A stretch of 21,209 bases of DNA from Conidiobolus incongruus B7586. Taxonomy: Eukaryota; Entomophthoromycota; Entomophthoromycetes; Entomophthorales; Conidiobolaceae. Below are positions 1 to 10,879 of this stretch, in pieces; positions within the stretch are counted from its first letter, which is position 1, and every line of letters begins with the position of its first letter. The notes under the pieces are model-generated. The model was not told the origin of the DNA. It worked only from the letters and a program-made list of their open reading frames with translations, and did not search any database. The translations under genes were made by a program, and so were the position numbers. The stretch lies in the NCBI GenBank assembly GCA_000697335.1, contig JNEM01012668.1, positions 1-21,209 of the forward strand, written 5' to 3'.

Positions 1-717
1 TAAAAAACTAGCTTATAAGAAAGAAAATTTCTACAGGAAAATTTAATTAGTTTGTAAAATATTAAATTTCAGTTTTTAATAAAAAAAACTATTTTTTAGT
101 TGTTAAATCTTTATTAAAAATATAATAAAAAGTTATTTGAAATAAAAAAAATTATTTATTTTAAATTATATAGTTATTTTTACTTTTTATATATTAAAAT
201 GTTTATTTTTTTTCAATTACAAAAAATTCCCATTATTTAAATTATAAAGTAATAATAAAATTTCCTTGTTGGTTAAAATATAAAGATTATAGAATTTTGG
301 TGAAATATATAAAATATTTATATCATAGATAAAGTGTTATATATGCTAATATATTCAAGACTCTAATGTACAATGAAATTACAGTATTTCAATATTTTAA
401 ATTTGAGATACCAGTAATATTTTAAAAAGTTAATATTGAATATCATGTCATATATGTTGGGTGGCTATTAATAACTTCCAAATTATTTTCAGAACAAAAC
501 AGGTAAATTAGCTAATAAAATACATTAATTTGTCCTAATACCTTTAAATGTTCTTTTTAATGTATTTTGTTAATGGAAATGAATAATGATTTATTGGCAT
601 AATAAAGGAATGTAGCAAGATAGATAAGAAATGGAGTAGTTAAAGATAATATATATCAATTGATGACAGAATATGATAAGAGAAGATAGTATTAATGATA
701 ATTTAACTAGAGCGAAT
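1..717. other. AT-rich spacer downstream of the dehydrogenase gene
   Basis: This stretch is almost entirely A/T, with runs of A and T and no open frame of note on either strand. It lies at the 3' side of the minus-strand dehydrogenase, so its right end should hold that gene's 3' UTR and polyadenylation region. I see no RNA gene, repeat unit or coding trace in it. Confidence 0.7.
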
Positions 718-1767
718 TCAATTCTTAAGAACAACGCGATACTTGGCTTTCATGTCTTTGACTCTCTGAATTCCTTCATTGGCTTGATTCATGTCTAAAA
801 CTTCAACCAAAGGTCTAACATCATTCTTATCAGCAAACTCCAAAGTTTTGTTAATTTCATCGATTGAACCGATATAAGATCCCATGATGGAAATGCAGTT
901 TTCAACCAAATCCACTGCTTGGAACTCGATGGGAGTTGGAGGTGTTGCTAAGACAATGATTTTTCCGCAGTAATCCATTAACTTGAGGTAATGATCCCAG
1001 TGGTTGTTGTCTGTCTTAGTGACAAAGAGATATTGAAGTTTGTGATTAATCTTGCAAAGCTCTTCAGTATTGTTGAGATTGATATGACATTTGCCACCAA
1101 GCTTGATGCAGTCGTCCTCCTTTTCTTCCTGCTCAGATATACAATATACTTCAGCTCCCAATTTGCTGGCGAACTGAATTGCCAAGTGCCCTAAACCTCC
1201 AATTCCAACAATTCCAACTTTATCACCGTCTTTAATATTTAATCTTTGCATGGGTCCAAACACAGTCACACCAGCACACATCAATGGAGCAGCCTCTTCA
1301 GATTTAATGGATTCTGGAATCTTGAAAACGAAATCCTTTTGGACGCGGATGGCTTCTGCAAATCCTCCATAGGCCTTGGTCTCATCGGAACACTTGTCGT
1401 TATAGGCCAAAATGCGGCAAGGGCAGAGATGAGGCTTATTGGAGGTACAACAGTTGCAATCTTTTTGGAAGCAGGCTCCAATTTGGTGACCTACACCAAC
1501 ACGATCTCCTTCCTTCAAATTGTCAACATTTTTACCTACTGCACAAACCTTACCAATGATTTCATGACCTGGGACAAATGGATACTTGGTTTTGCCTTTG
1601 TCGTTTTTGATCAACTGGATGTCGGTACCAGAGATAGCACAGTGGGTAATTTCAATCTCCACGTCGTTATCTTTCAACTCTTGGGCATTGTAGGTAAATG
1701 GTTTAAGCTCTTCCCCCTCCTTGTAGACAGCTAAGCATTTTACTTCTTGGTATTTACCACCTGACAT
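718..1767 (-). CDS. Zinc-type medium-chain alcohol dehydrogenase, cinnamyl-alcohol-dehydrogenase/ADH6 family
   Basis: Single-exon gene for 349 residues, the usual length for this family, which reduces aldehydes to alcohols with NADPH in the cytosol. Seen in the protein: the GHE motif (H68, E69) in the GroES-like N-terminal domain, a four-cysteine structural zinc loop (C99, C104, C107, C115), the APLMCAG motif with C164, a Rossmann GxGGLGH motif at 188-194, and a family-typical C-terminus (PLVEVLDM...YRVVL). The second strand of the Rossmann fold ends in Ser 211 rather than an acidic residue, as in NADPH-using ADH6 enzymes. Odd point: the family motif CGICHTD reads CAISGTD here (43-49), so the expected catalytic zinc ligand Cys is Ser46. 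The structural zinc loop also has two extra residues after its first Cys. The start is the first ATG after a TATA-like box and begins directly before the conserved N-terminal strand. Substrate is unknown. The family call is firm; activity is uncertain because of Ser46. Confidence 0.93.
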   Translation of the reverse strand: MSGGKYQEVKCLAVYKEGEELKPFTYNAQELKDNDVEIEITHCAISGTDIQLIKNDKGKTKYPFVPGHEIIGKVCAVGKNVDNLKEGDRVGVGHQIGACFQKDCNCCTSNKPHLCPCRILAYNDKCSDETKAYGGFAEAIRVQKDFVFKIPESIKSEEAAPLMCAGVTVFGPMQRLNIKDGDKVGIVGIGGLGHLAIQFASKLGAEVYCISEQEEKEDDCIKLGGKCHINLNNTEELCKINHKLQYLFVTKTDNNHWDHYLKLMDYCGKIIVLATPPTPIEFQAVDLVENCISIMGSYIGSIDEINKTLEFADKNDVRPLVEVLDMNQANEGIQRVKDMKAKYRVVLKN

Positions 1768-3617
1768 TTTGAACAGAAATAGTAGTAAACAATTTACTCT
1801 GTCGGATAGTGGAGACCCAGTAGAACGTATTTATAGACTAATTATCATAAATGATGTGAAAGTGATACATAATTAGCTCCAGTACTAATTATGGTGGATG
1901 TATTATTTGAATTTTAAAATTTTAAGTTTAAATAAAATTTTAATGATTTAAGATTATCAACCAAAACTTATCAAAATTACTTGATAATAAAATCAAAGAG
2001 GGTATTAAATTACTTTAATAATAAGTAACTCATAAAACTTTTTCAAATTTTTATTACTCAAAATATATTTTAACTATATATTTCAAGCTTTTGGTAATCT
2101 ATACTTCATGATGATAATATTTGGATTCCAGATAAATTTTGATTTGATTTCAAACATCATTGATTCCACCATTAGTTAAAGTTTTATAATTAAATACCAT
2201 TTCTAATATTAGAAAACTTGGATCGTTCAAATAAAACCATTCAATCAAAGCTGAATGGAATCAATTATTTATTAAACATTTCTAATATATAACTTATATT
2301 AAATTGGAAAAGGCTTGATGAAAAACTGAAAAAATGTATGAAGATTTTGAGGACTAAAGCTAAATGGATATTAAAATAACTTATCACGCTTATTTCATAA
2401 CATTTTTCAAATATCAATAAAATACAACTATTTTGAAATATAATTTGAATGAATGATATGAAATTAAAGTATTGATTTCATTCTAATCGACTCAAATCAC
2501 TTCAATTAAAAACTATCTTCCATTTTTATAAATTTTTATACAATAATTGTTATCATATTAGTACAAGGTTATTTTATACTCATTTTTGATGTTTTTATTA
2601 TACCAATAGTCATCTATGACCAAAAATTAAAGAAATATTATATTTCCCTGTATCCATATTTATGATAAAAATTTTCATTAGCTTTTTAAATATAATTTAA
2701 TATGGTTTTCATTCAATTTAATATCATATTGAAATCATTCTAAATTAATTATGTATTCATCTAAAACAGATTTTAGATTCATATTAGTAATTCTAATAAA
2801 TGAGTACCTTTTTTGAAATACTAAATATAATATAGAGTTAAATATTTTTAGCCTTTTGGTGATAATACATAGTAAATGGTTATTCGAGCTTAAAATAATA
2901 ATTATATCATTTTTTATTTTAATCTATAACCAATAGTATATTTTGTTTATTATTCCATTGAATCAAATTCAAGAATCTTTCAATGAAAGAGAATACCTTA
3001 TTCAAAATTACTAATATTTTTCCATAATGACTGTTTTGTGAGGGGATAACTTTGGTATCATTGTTAATGACTCAAGTCGATAACAAATTAATTCTAATAT
3101 TTAGTTTATAATTTATGGAATTTAAAAATCTATATAGCATTATATTCAAATATAATCTCAAGTTATAAAATTTATAATAATCTAAAACAACTAAAAAATA
3201 TATTCAAGCATCCTATTATACAAGTCACATTGAATTGGACTGATAAAATAATCGGAATTTCGAATTACCGTATTTTGAATGATATATAAAATGAAATAAA
3301 GTTAGATTAAGCTAATAATATGTCATAGTTGCAATAAACTGATTAATATATTTTTCATAGAAAAATTTCATATCATTATTTTAATTTATAGATAAATTTT
3401 ACCTCAAAAAGAATCATAACTATTTTTGTTAATCACAGATTCCAATCCATTATTAATCAATTTCCCATAATAATATCTGAATTTCACAAATAAAAATAAA
3501 AACTAAACTGTCACTTATGTAAATTAAAAATAACTAATGCATAAACATTTATATAATTAAAAAATTCATAAATTATATTAATTCAATAATCGTAGAATAT
3601 AAACAAGATCAACAAGA
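1768..3617. other. Divergent intergenic region between the dehydrogenase and WDR7-like genes
   Basis: About 1.85 kb of AT-rich DNA between two genes read away from each other, so it must contain both promoters. Apart from the TATA-like box near the dehydrogenase I see no open frame, RNA gene or repeat unit. Its length and lack of conserved-looking blocks suggest ordinary spacer plus regulatory DNA. Confidence 0.65.
1828..1835 (-). promoter_or_regulatory. TATA-like box of the dehydrogenase gene
   Basis: On the minus strand this reads TATAAATA, about 60 bases upstream of the dehydrogenase ATG, a plausible distance for a core promoter with a short 5' UTR. Two NAT genes in the window have similar boxes at comparable distances. 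In DNA this AT-rich a chance match is possible. Confidence 0.5.
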
Positions 3618-6600
3618 ATGAGGTTGGGAGGAAATTCAATTCAACAATCTCATTTATTTAACGATCCTACAGCTCTTCTCTCTCAAAAGTTATCTACTAC
3701 TACTAATAATAATACGAATGAAGGTGCAGTTATAAATTTAAATAAACAACATCCTCTTTTCGCTATAATTGCGGATTGGCAACATATCGATATTGGTAAT
3801 GTCAATTTAGTCTGTGAAGGTAAATTATTCTTAACATTCACATTATAGGATGTATATTAATTATGGAGATTAGATATTTCAAAGGGATACTATTTAGAAG
3901 GAGTATATAATCCCATTTATAGTGATTTCTTTAAATTTTATTTATCAACTTTGGATAATAATATTTGGGGATTTAAATTTTTAGCTAATGATTTAGGCAC
4001 CAATTTAAAGGTATTTTTATTATTTAAATTATAATTTCATACAATATATTAATTTTTTTTATTAATTATTTTTATGATAGATTGAACCTTTTGCATTATG
4101 TCCAAACTTGAGCTTAAATTTTCAATTACCAGCCAACAGAATTACATTTATGAAACGTTTCTTTTTAAATCCCGATGCCAATAACCCCAACTTGGGCAAT
4201 GACGTGCTAATCGTTGGTAAATCCGATTCCTCAGTGAATGTTTTAGATCCCATCACTTTACAGCCCATCAACTATCTGAAACTGAATTTTCCAACACTAG
4301 CAACTATCACTCATGTAGAAGTCATCGACCACTACCTTCTAATTTGTGGCGAGGGTTACAATTTAAAAATAATCAATTGGTGGGATGATTACTCCCCAGT
4401 ACAATGTTTAAAATCTGACCAATTCTCAAATTCTGGTATCTTGGTTAAAAATCAAGTTGACAGTGAGGAAGATACTTTAGTATTTAAACTACCCTCTTCA
4501 CCATCCAATTCTGCTGCAAAATTCCATGCGGTGGTCATTACCAGATTCGGGACTTTGGAAGTGCGTAGATTTAACGAAATTGGCAATAGTTCATTGAGAT
4601 ACGACGTTTTGTTGACAGCATACTTGAAGGACTTTATGCCAATTAGTGGATTTCCAATGAAAGGAGCAAATGATGGAATTTTTAAACTTTGTCTTTGCTC
4701 CAATAAATTCATAACGGTATTTGTATTCAGTCCATTTTATTATATTCTTAATCTTATAGTTTTTTTAGATTGTCACATATACCATCAAAACGAATAATAT
4801 TACCATATCTGAGAATATATCATTACCAGCTACGGAATTTAGGGATGCGTGGGATAAAGTTTTACGATTTCAAGATAATATTTTAATAACTAGTACTAAG
4901 GTAATCAGCCTTTATAAACATGGGCGATATTATACTAAACCTAGTATTTTAGAAAGGATATATTTATTCTTTCATTCCTAAAGATCAATCCCTAACCAAA
5001 TGGAATTTAAAAGAACTCAATTTACCTTTTAACTCAAATCGAACGTAATTCATATGATTTTAAATATAATCTATTGAAATTAATTGAAATTATAATATAG
5101 CCGAGGCCAATCCTTCTCGTTATCCTTTTCCAATCAAAATCACTTTAGTATTTTACAAACTAACCAAATTAATTCTAAAAAGTTTAATGCTGATTTGTAT
5201 CACTTTGATAAGCAAAGTTTTGAAGTGAAAAATTTTTTGAAGTTGGCTTTTCCTTATTTAGGTAATATCATTAAATCTTTTATGTCAAAAATGCTAATTT
5301 AATTTGTTTAGATTCTCATCCCTATTTGGTAGAAAATCAACCCAAACAAAAAACTTTGCAAATTAGTTTAAATGTTTCGCAATTGGCTAGAGGCCACAGT
5401 ATGTATTTTTGATTGTATCAACAATGAATATAATATTAATTTGTAATTTAGATGATGGAACTATTTTATTAATCCCATTACCCCATATCTTTACCCCTTC
5501 AAGTCACTTACTTCCTTTTGCATCTCCCGGCTCCGATATCATCTTGTTGGACAGTGGTCAACGTGAACCGATCACATACTTAATTGATCCCATCAGCACC
5601 ATGAGCACCCAATTTAAAAACCACTTGGTAGCAGGTACTGCAGATGGATCTATCCATGTTTGGGAGATCAATTCCCATACGCTCTTATTCTCTTCAACTA
5701 CGCAGCACTCACCGATTGTTAAACTATTCCAAATACCAATTATCGCAAACTCTCAACTCAACGACACAGTACTATGTTTAGCCAAAGACAATTCACTCTC
5801 GATCATCTCTTTGAAACGCATGGCCAATTTGGGCATGATCCCAGGGAACCGATGTCAAATCAAAACACTCCAATGGAATTCTGAGGGCAATGCATTAGTC
5901 ATCATCTACACTGACGATTCCAAACTTTTGTGGTCTTTCCCAAGTGGTGAGTTGACAATTTTCGACGATTCCAACGGACCTTTCGAGTGGGATTGTGGCG
6001 TGAATTTGCATGATTCTCCAATTCCCAATTGGTCTTCGTTGGGCCTCCATCATACTATTACGTCATTGCCCATTTACTCGTATCCTAATCCAGCCCCTAT
6101 GATGCAAATACATCTTATCAACATCAAGCGACTTTTATCCGATTTACATCATGGAAACGCTCCATCAATTAACTTGACAAATGGAGTAGAATTTATCTAT
6201 GCAGTACATCAAAGTCGATTTGAACCCAGCTACTCACCTAACAACCAAAATGCTGTTCGATCCCCCACATCTAGTCAGGATTTTCCCGCCCAACCTATTT
6301 CTGGACTTGCTCATCGATTGGCACACACTATTCTTTCATCCTTATTACATCCTGAAGAAATTCCATCAATTGGAGAAGGATGCTATGACCACTCTTCTTT
6401 CTCATTTAAATCAATGCTTAGCTTAGGTATTCGAGGACGTTCAACTAATGGATTTGGTATTCCTGCATGCCACCTTGCACCCAATCAAGATGCTTATTTT
6501 GGATGGAAGACATCCCCAGTTGCTTCGGCTACACGTTTACTCCCCATTCTAACTCTAGCCAAACCTGTGCTATCTACAAAATCTAAACCCGAAACCAGCT

Positions 6601-8132
6601 GGATTCAACTGACCACATCATATGGCACACTATTGGGAGATCGAGTTAGCGGCGAATACCAACCGTCATCTTTGTTCTATCTTTCTAAATTCTGGCCAGA
6701 TTTAAGTCCAGAAATTTCACAAGCAACTCGAGTAGGTTTCATATCTTCATTCGGTCATTATCCCCAAGATCAACAGATTAATATTGTCCAGTATTGGGGC
6801 ATTCGCCTGGCATCACAAAACTCAACGCCAAAATCCATTACACAAATCAGAGCTTGTCTGATTTTAGCTATTATTGGAAGTGAGTACGACATTATCGATC
6901 CTGCCCTTTGTCCCCGAATTGCACGATCCCTAACTTACTTGATATCGGAAGTAGTGAGTGCCGATTTGAGAATGATGGCAATCGATCTGATGTCCAAAGG
7001 GTTCGCCACGTGGGAGAAGCACGTCGATCCCTCAGCGGTCCTCTACCCTCTGTTCCGATCGGCCCAAGTGTGGGGCGATTCGGGTTCGGGATCCGCAAAA
7101 ATCATCTATCAAGCAATTTTAAATATTTGTATAGCTAGTCCTGCCCTATTCGCGTCTACCGCCAGTTTGGCCCTGATCGGTCAAATTACACCGGACTTTT
7201 ATGAGTCGCACTTCAACAATGGTAACGATTCGCCAAGAGCAGGTGTTTTGAAGGCGTTGTCTCACGTCATCCGAAATCGACCTAGTTTGTTAGTACCTTT
7301 TATTTCACCTTTGATAGAGTCTCTTGTCAAAGTTTTGGATCCTAAAGACCCTATCCTCAGAAAATCTTTAATTCAAGATGCCACTTTGTTATTGTTCGAT
7401 ATTGTAGAAACTTACGCATTTGTAGATTTCCACAAACCCACGCAACGTTTAGCGGTCGGTACCTTTGAGGGAGCTGTCGTAATTTACGACGTCAGAACAT
7501 CCACAAGATATCAAGTTTTCGAAGGAAGCATTGGTCAAATTACAGCGGTTGCAATCAGTCCCGATGGCAAACTCATCGCTTCATATTCGAAAGCGGACCA
7601 AACTCTGAACATTTGGCAACAGTCATCGGGGTTCCTGGATTTGATCACGCGATCCTTCAGGTCGCCATCGCCATCACCATCCGCCCATAGTCCGAGCTTG
7701 CAGAGTTTATTCCGACGATCTAGCAATTATTCCCAATCTGCACCCGGATCCGGCAGAACTTCCCCAGAGGATAAGAAAGACATTTCGAAGACGCCCCAGT
7801 TGGATTACGGATCAAGACTGAAAGTGCCAAATCACAATACTCATTTCCAAATGCCTCCCCCCACCCATCACTCGTCGGCTGCTTATAGATCGTTCCAATT
7901 GGGTACACTGTCTCAATCATCTTCGCCCACATCACCAGCATTGGATTGGGACCACATCGAATGGATATCGGACAGGGAACTCATCCTCAAGAAGCCGGAA
8001 CCACCTTCCCAAAGTGCATTTGACACACCTAAGAGGTGTGATGTAGCTATTCAGTTGAATGGCGAGAAGGATACCCATGTGATTCAAAGGTCGAATACTG
8101 ATGACCTTAGCGAATTGAGATTTAAGATTTGA
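3618..8132 (+). CDS. WDR7-like (rabconnectin-3 beta) WD-repeat protein, eight exons
   Basis: Exons read as 3618-3819, 3874-4010, 4081-4716, 4769-4900, 4953-5044, 5101-5261, 5312-5398 and 5452-8132. They sum to 4128 bases in one continuous frame: 1375 residues plus stop. All seven introns are 50-70 bases with GT...AG ends. Animal WDR7 (about 1490 residues) partners DMXL proteins (rabconnectin-3 alpha; yeast Rav1) to help assemble and regulate the V-ATPase on endomembranes. Seen: WD-type repeats in the N-terminal half (for example AGTADGSIHVWEI near 543), a helical middle with WDR7-like blocks (ILAIIGSEYD near 953; AIDLMSKGFATWE near 992), a C-terminal WD pair (LAVGTFEGAVVIYDVRT near 1147; SPDGKLIASYSKADQTLNIW near 1184), then a Ser/Pro-rich low-complexity segment (about 1215-1330) and a short terminal beta-like segment. 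The helical and C-terminal blocks match human WDR7 in order as I recall it. The ATG is the first one upstream of the first WD-like stretch; Asn/Thr-rich residues near 30-37 are probably disordered. The first intron's acceptor is the weakest call. Confidence 0.88.
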
Positions 8133-8725
8133 TTTTGTTGGTATAAATTGTTTTATTTTGTATATTAAGATTTGATAAAAATTTTAATTTGAATTAATTA
8201 TAACAATGTAAACAAAATTAATCATTTAATAATTATTTGATTTATTAATCATTCCAATGTCAATTTGAGTGATTTTAAAAATTTCATTATGAATTCTGAT
8301 GAAATTATCTCAATGCATGGATATTTTAAATTGTAAAATTGTAACATTGTAACATCTGAAGAAGTACACTTGAAAAATTTCTAATCAAGATTCAAAACGA
8401 TTCAAATTATTGTTACATAGTAAAGTTTATTCAATTCATTGTCAAATATGATTGACTATTCTCACAATCATAATATATGCCAATAAATTTTCAATCTATC
8501 CAATCAAATGATATGGTATCTATTTTACAGTTTTTTAAATTTCTTGCCACACTTAAATATCCTAATTGAAACCAAACCAATAGAGTCAACTTTCATATTT
8601 GTTGAATTTTTCGTTGATTATACATATTGGAACACACTATTAATTTGATTTTCAATTCCTCATTATAATATAATTTTGAAATTTATGAACTTTAACTAAT
8701 TAAATTCATGTGAAATTTAATACCA
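8133..8725. other. 3' flank of the WDR7-like gene
   Basis: AT-rich spacer following the stop codon. It should contain the 3' UTR and poly(A) site of the WDR7-like gene. I see no open frame, RNA gene or repeat until the LTR-like repeat begins. Confidence 0.6.
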
Positions 8726-9160
8726 TGAAGACTGTAATTGTGGGAGAAATAGACTTTTAGAGTTTAAACAGGAAATCACAAGTGGTAAACAATAGGTTAC
8801 CACAGAGTTAGGGGAAACTAATGGAGTTCACCAAATGAGGTGAAAATGGCTTGCTGTGAATCGAGTTCTTTGAATAAAGTAAATATTTCACAATCGTCAC
8901 CACTCAATACTTTTGTGAGGATTATGTGAAAATCTTAGAGACTGGATATTTTTGAAATGAAGATAAAAGAGAAGTGTTTATTAGTTCATTCGTGATAATT
9001 TTATATTGGTTTTCATTGTTGATTTTTATGGATAGGAATGACTCAGTTACAGAAAGGAATACAACCGCCCAGTTCAGGAATGGGTATTCTCCAATGTGAT
9101 TTCTCGAATCAGTGTGGTAATCGCAGTTTTTTGAGTGATTGACAAGATTATTTCCCATCA
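8726..9160 (+). mobile_element. LTR-like repeat, family 1, copy 1 (old retroelement remnant)
   Basis: About 435 bases that recur in the same orientation at 16921-17364 with roughly three-quarters identity by eye. The best shared blocks are near the left end (ACTTTTAGAGTTT), in the middle (TCTTTGAA, AAAGTAAATAT) and near the right end (GAGTGATTGACAAGATTATT). The repeat starts with TG and ends with CA, and the ends are imperfect inverted repeats (TGAAG... against ...CCCTTCA in the other copy), as expected of an LTR. A decayed gag-like region lies about 430 bases downstream in the same orientation, so this is probably the 5' LTR of that element. No clear target duplication is seen, which is expected if the right end of the element is gone. 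Confidence 0.6.
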
Positions 9161-10720
9161 CTAACTAAAAATTGTAGCACATTCATGCATACCTCATGTT
9201 TACCCAGAGTACAAAAAGAACATTCAATCCCAAGTCAATCAATTCGGACAATTCTCAGGCTAAATATGTTTGTCAAGGTTGTCGACTTGGCAATCTGTCG
9301 AATCACTTCAGGTTAATCAGAATTCCGTGCTAAATCAATTGATGGAATGTTTTGGGTACCTTAGTCTCCTTGGGACTCGCATTTTACAACCCATGAGGAC
9401 GGTTGGAACAGTGAGCCTATAGATCCCGATAAAAGGACGTAGGAGATCATCAATTCAAAAAAATGATATTTGATAGAATGCAAATTCGACGCTGGGCACA
9501 TCAACTACGGCTCTAACTTAAAATTTCAATAAAGGGTCATTGTTAAGCTAATCTCGAGTTAATTTATCAGCTATATTTGCATTATTTGGTCAAAATGAAT
9601 TCAGGTCAGTTGATCAGCGTCGACCCATCTACAGTGGCATATTCACCTAATTTGCGCACCCTGCTCGCTATCCAATTAGCCAAATATACACCCCAGATCG
9701 TCTTTCTTGTCTTGGATATACCATTCGCTTCTGGAATAAGTGATTTGACTGCCTTGTCTCTAGCCAGCATTGCCGAATACGTGACAACTGGCACCCAGCG
9801 TGGACAGATCGTCTACCACGCGATCACCCCCACATACATACTCTCTAATATGCCTCATTCCTCTACCAAGCTGGTATCCAGACTCCTGCAGTACCTGCCG
9901 TGGTCCAAGGACTACATCCCTACTGATATTGAGGAAAAAGATCCTGTACTTCCTCTCGACAAACTAAACTCAGAGAATGTAGAGATTTTGAAATAGTTCC
10001 CGGAAAACTAAGAGCTTCTTGAACTAGTCCTACCGGTTTCTTCACTGTCTCCAGCTCTCCAGCAGCCGGATGAAATGACTCCAATGAGAGATACCGGCCC
10101 TCTGTCTCCAGTCGTGGAGGGCCACGAAAGGTGAATTCCCCTCCAACTCCCTTGTGTGATTAGCAGTGGCCATCCTCCTCCAAGCTCCAGATCAGGGGGC
10201 TCGCAATCCCCTTCTCCACTACCATTTAGGGAGGATCGTCAGTCTGACGTCCTTAGAGAGAACCTCCAAGCTTTGACGGACGCCCTCTTGAAGTTGGACA
10301 TTCGCCAACCTCACTAACTCAAGTTACTCTCCCTAAACTTCACTTTCTCGGCCTCCAACAATTAAAATGCTGTCATATTCCTGGTCCTTTGCAATCAGCT
10401 CACCGACACTCAAGATTGGGCACCAAGTCGGAGTGCCAACGGCTTTGCCCTCCGCCTCAAAGGCTTGCCAATTAACTGGATGAGGTTCACCTTCGCACAA
10501 GGAGTACCGGATTGGAGCACGCTACAACAGTTCCTCTAGCGCTTTACCGCCCTCAACTCAAGGAGGTCCTCGAAAAGAAATACCGAGATGTGGACCTGTA
10601 CACCGCGTTCTTTTCTAACAACCAAATTTTGTGCCGCGTTCACCTTAGTCAAGGTGATGAGATCCTTGCCTTATAAGTGAGTAGACTGCCTCATGAGCTG
10701 TATCGAGTAGTGAACAATTT
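9161..10720 (+). mobile_element. Broken internal region of a Ty3/gypsy-like LTR retroelement (leader plus gag-like part)
   Basis: After about 430 bases of non-coding leader, a GC-richer tract begins with an open stretch from the ATG at 9595 to 9996 (133 residues, no family recognised, taken by context as the start of gag). A Pro/Ser-rich linker, a short probable coiled coil and a capsid-like segment of the Ty3/gypsy gag type follow (ALRLKG...NWM...DWSTLQQFL-like pattern near 10450-10540), ending near a typical LP.EL motif about 10690-10705. The region is broken, with roughly half a dozen breaks, and nothing resembling protease, reverse transcriptase, RNase H or integrase remains. A weak match to an initiator-Met-type primer-binding site (TTGTAGCAC, 9172-9180) is suggestive only. 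The divergence of its likely LTR family implies an old insertion. Base composition differs sharply from both flanks. Family call moderate; no known function. Confidence 0.6.
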
Positions 10721-10879
10721 ATTTTGACGATTTAAATGAGAAACATAAAATAATCGAATAGTAAATAAAATCTTTCAAATCCTTTTCAAAAAAAATAATA
10801 ATCAATAATGACTAATGTTTTCCAAATTTAATTGCACTTTCAATTTCAATTAAGATCAATTATAACTATATTTAAAAAG

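Noticed and set aside
1246-1734. Plus-strand open frame of 162 codons opposite the dehydrogenase gene
   Set aside because: It is antisense to a well-supported gene, and its translation shows no family features. It is a shadow of the dehydrogenase codon pattern.
3820-3848. Shorter first intron ending at the AG at 3847-3848
   Set aside because: It would be 29 bases, very short for a fungal intron, and puts the following exon out of frame with the WD-protein reading.
6892-7138. Short open frames on both strands inside exon 8 of the WDR7-like gene
   Set aside because: They overlap a conserved coding block in other frames, where GC-rich codons reduce stops by chance.
8922-9161. Minus-strand 79-codon open frame
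   Set aside because: It lies inside the LTR-like repeat, and the second copy of the repeat does not keep it open in a comparable way.
9172-9180. Possible initiator-Met-type primer-binding site after the first LTR-like repeat
   Set aside because: There are only about seven matches in ten, and the spacing from the repeat end is unusual. It is too weak to list as a feature and is mentioned only as a hint.
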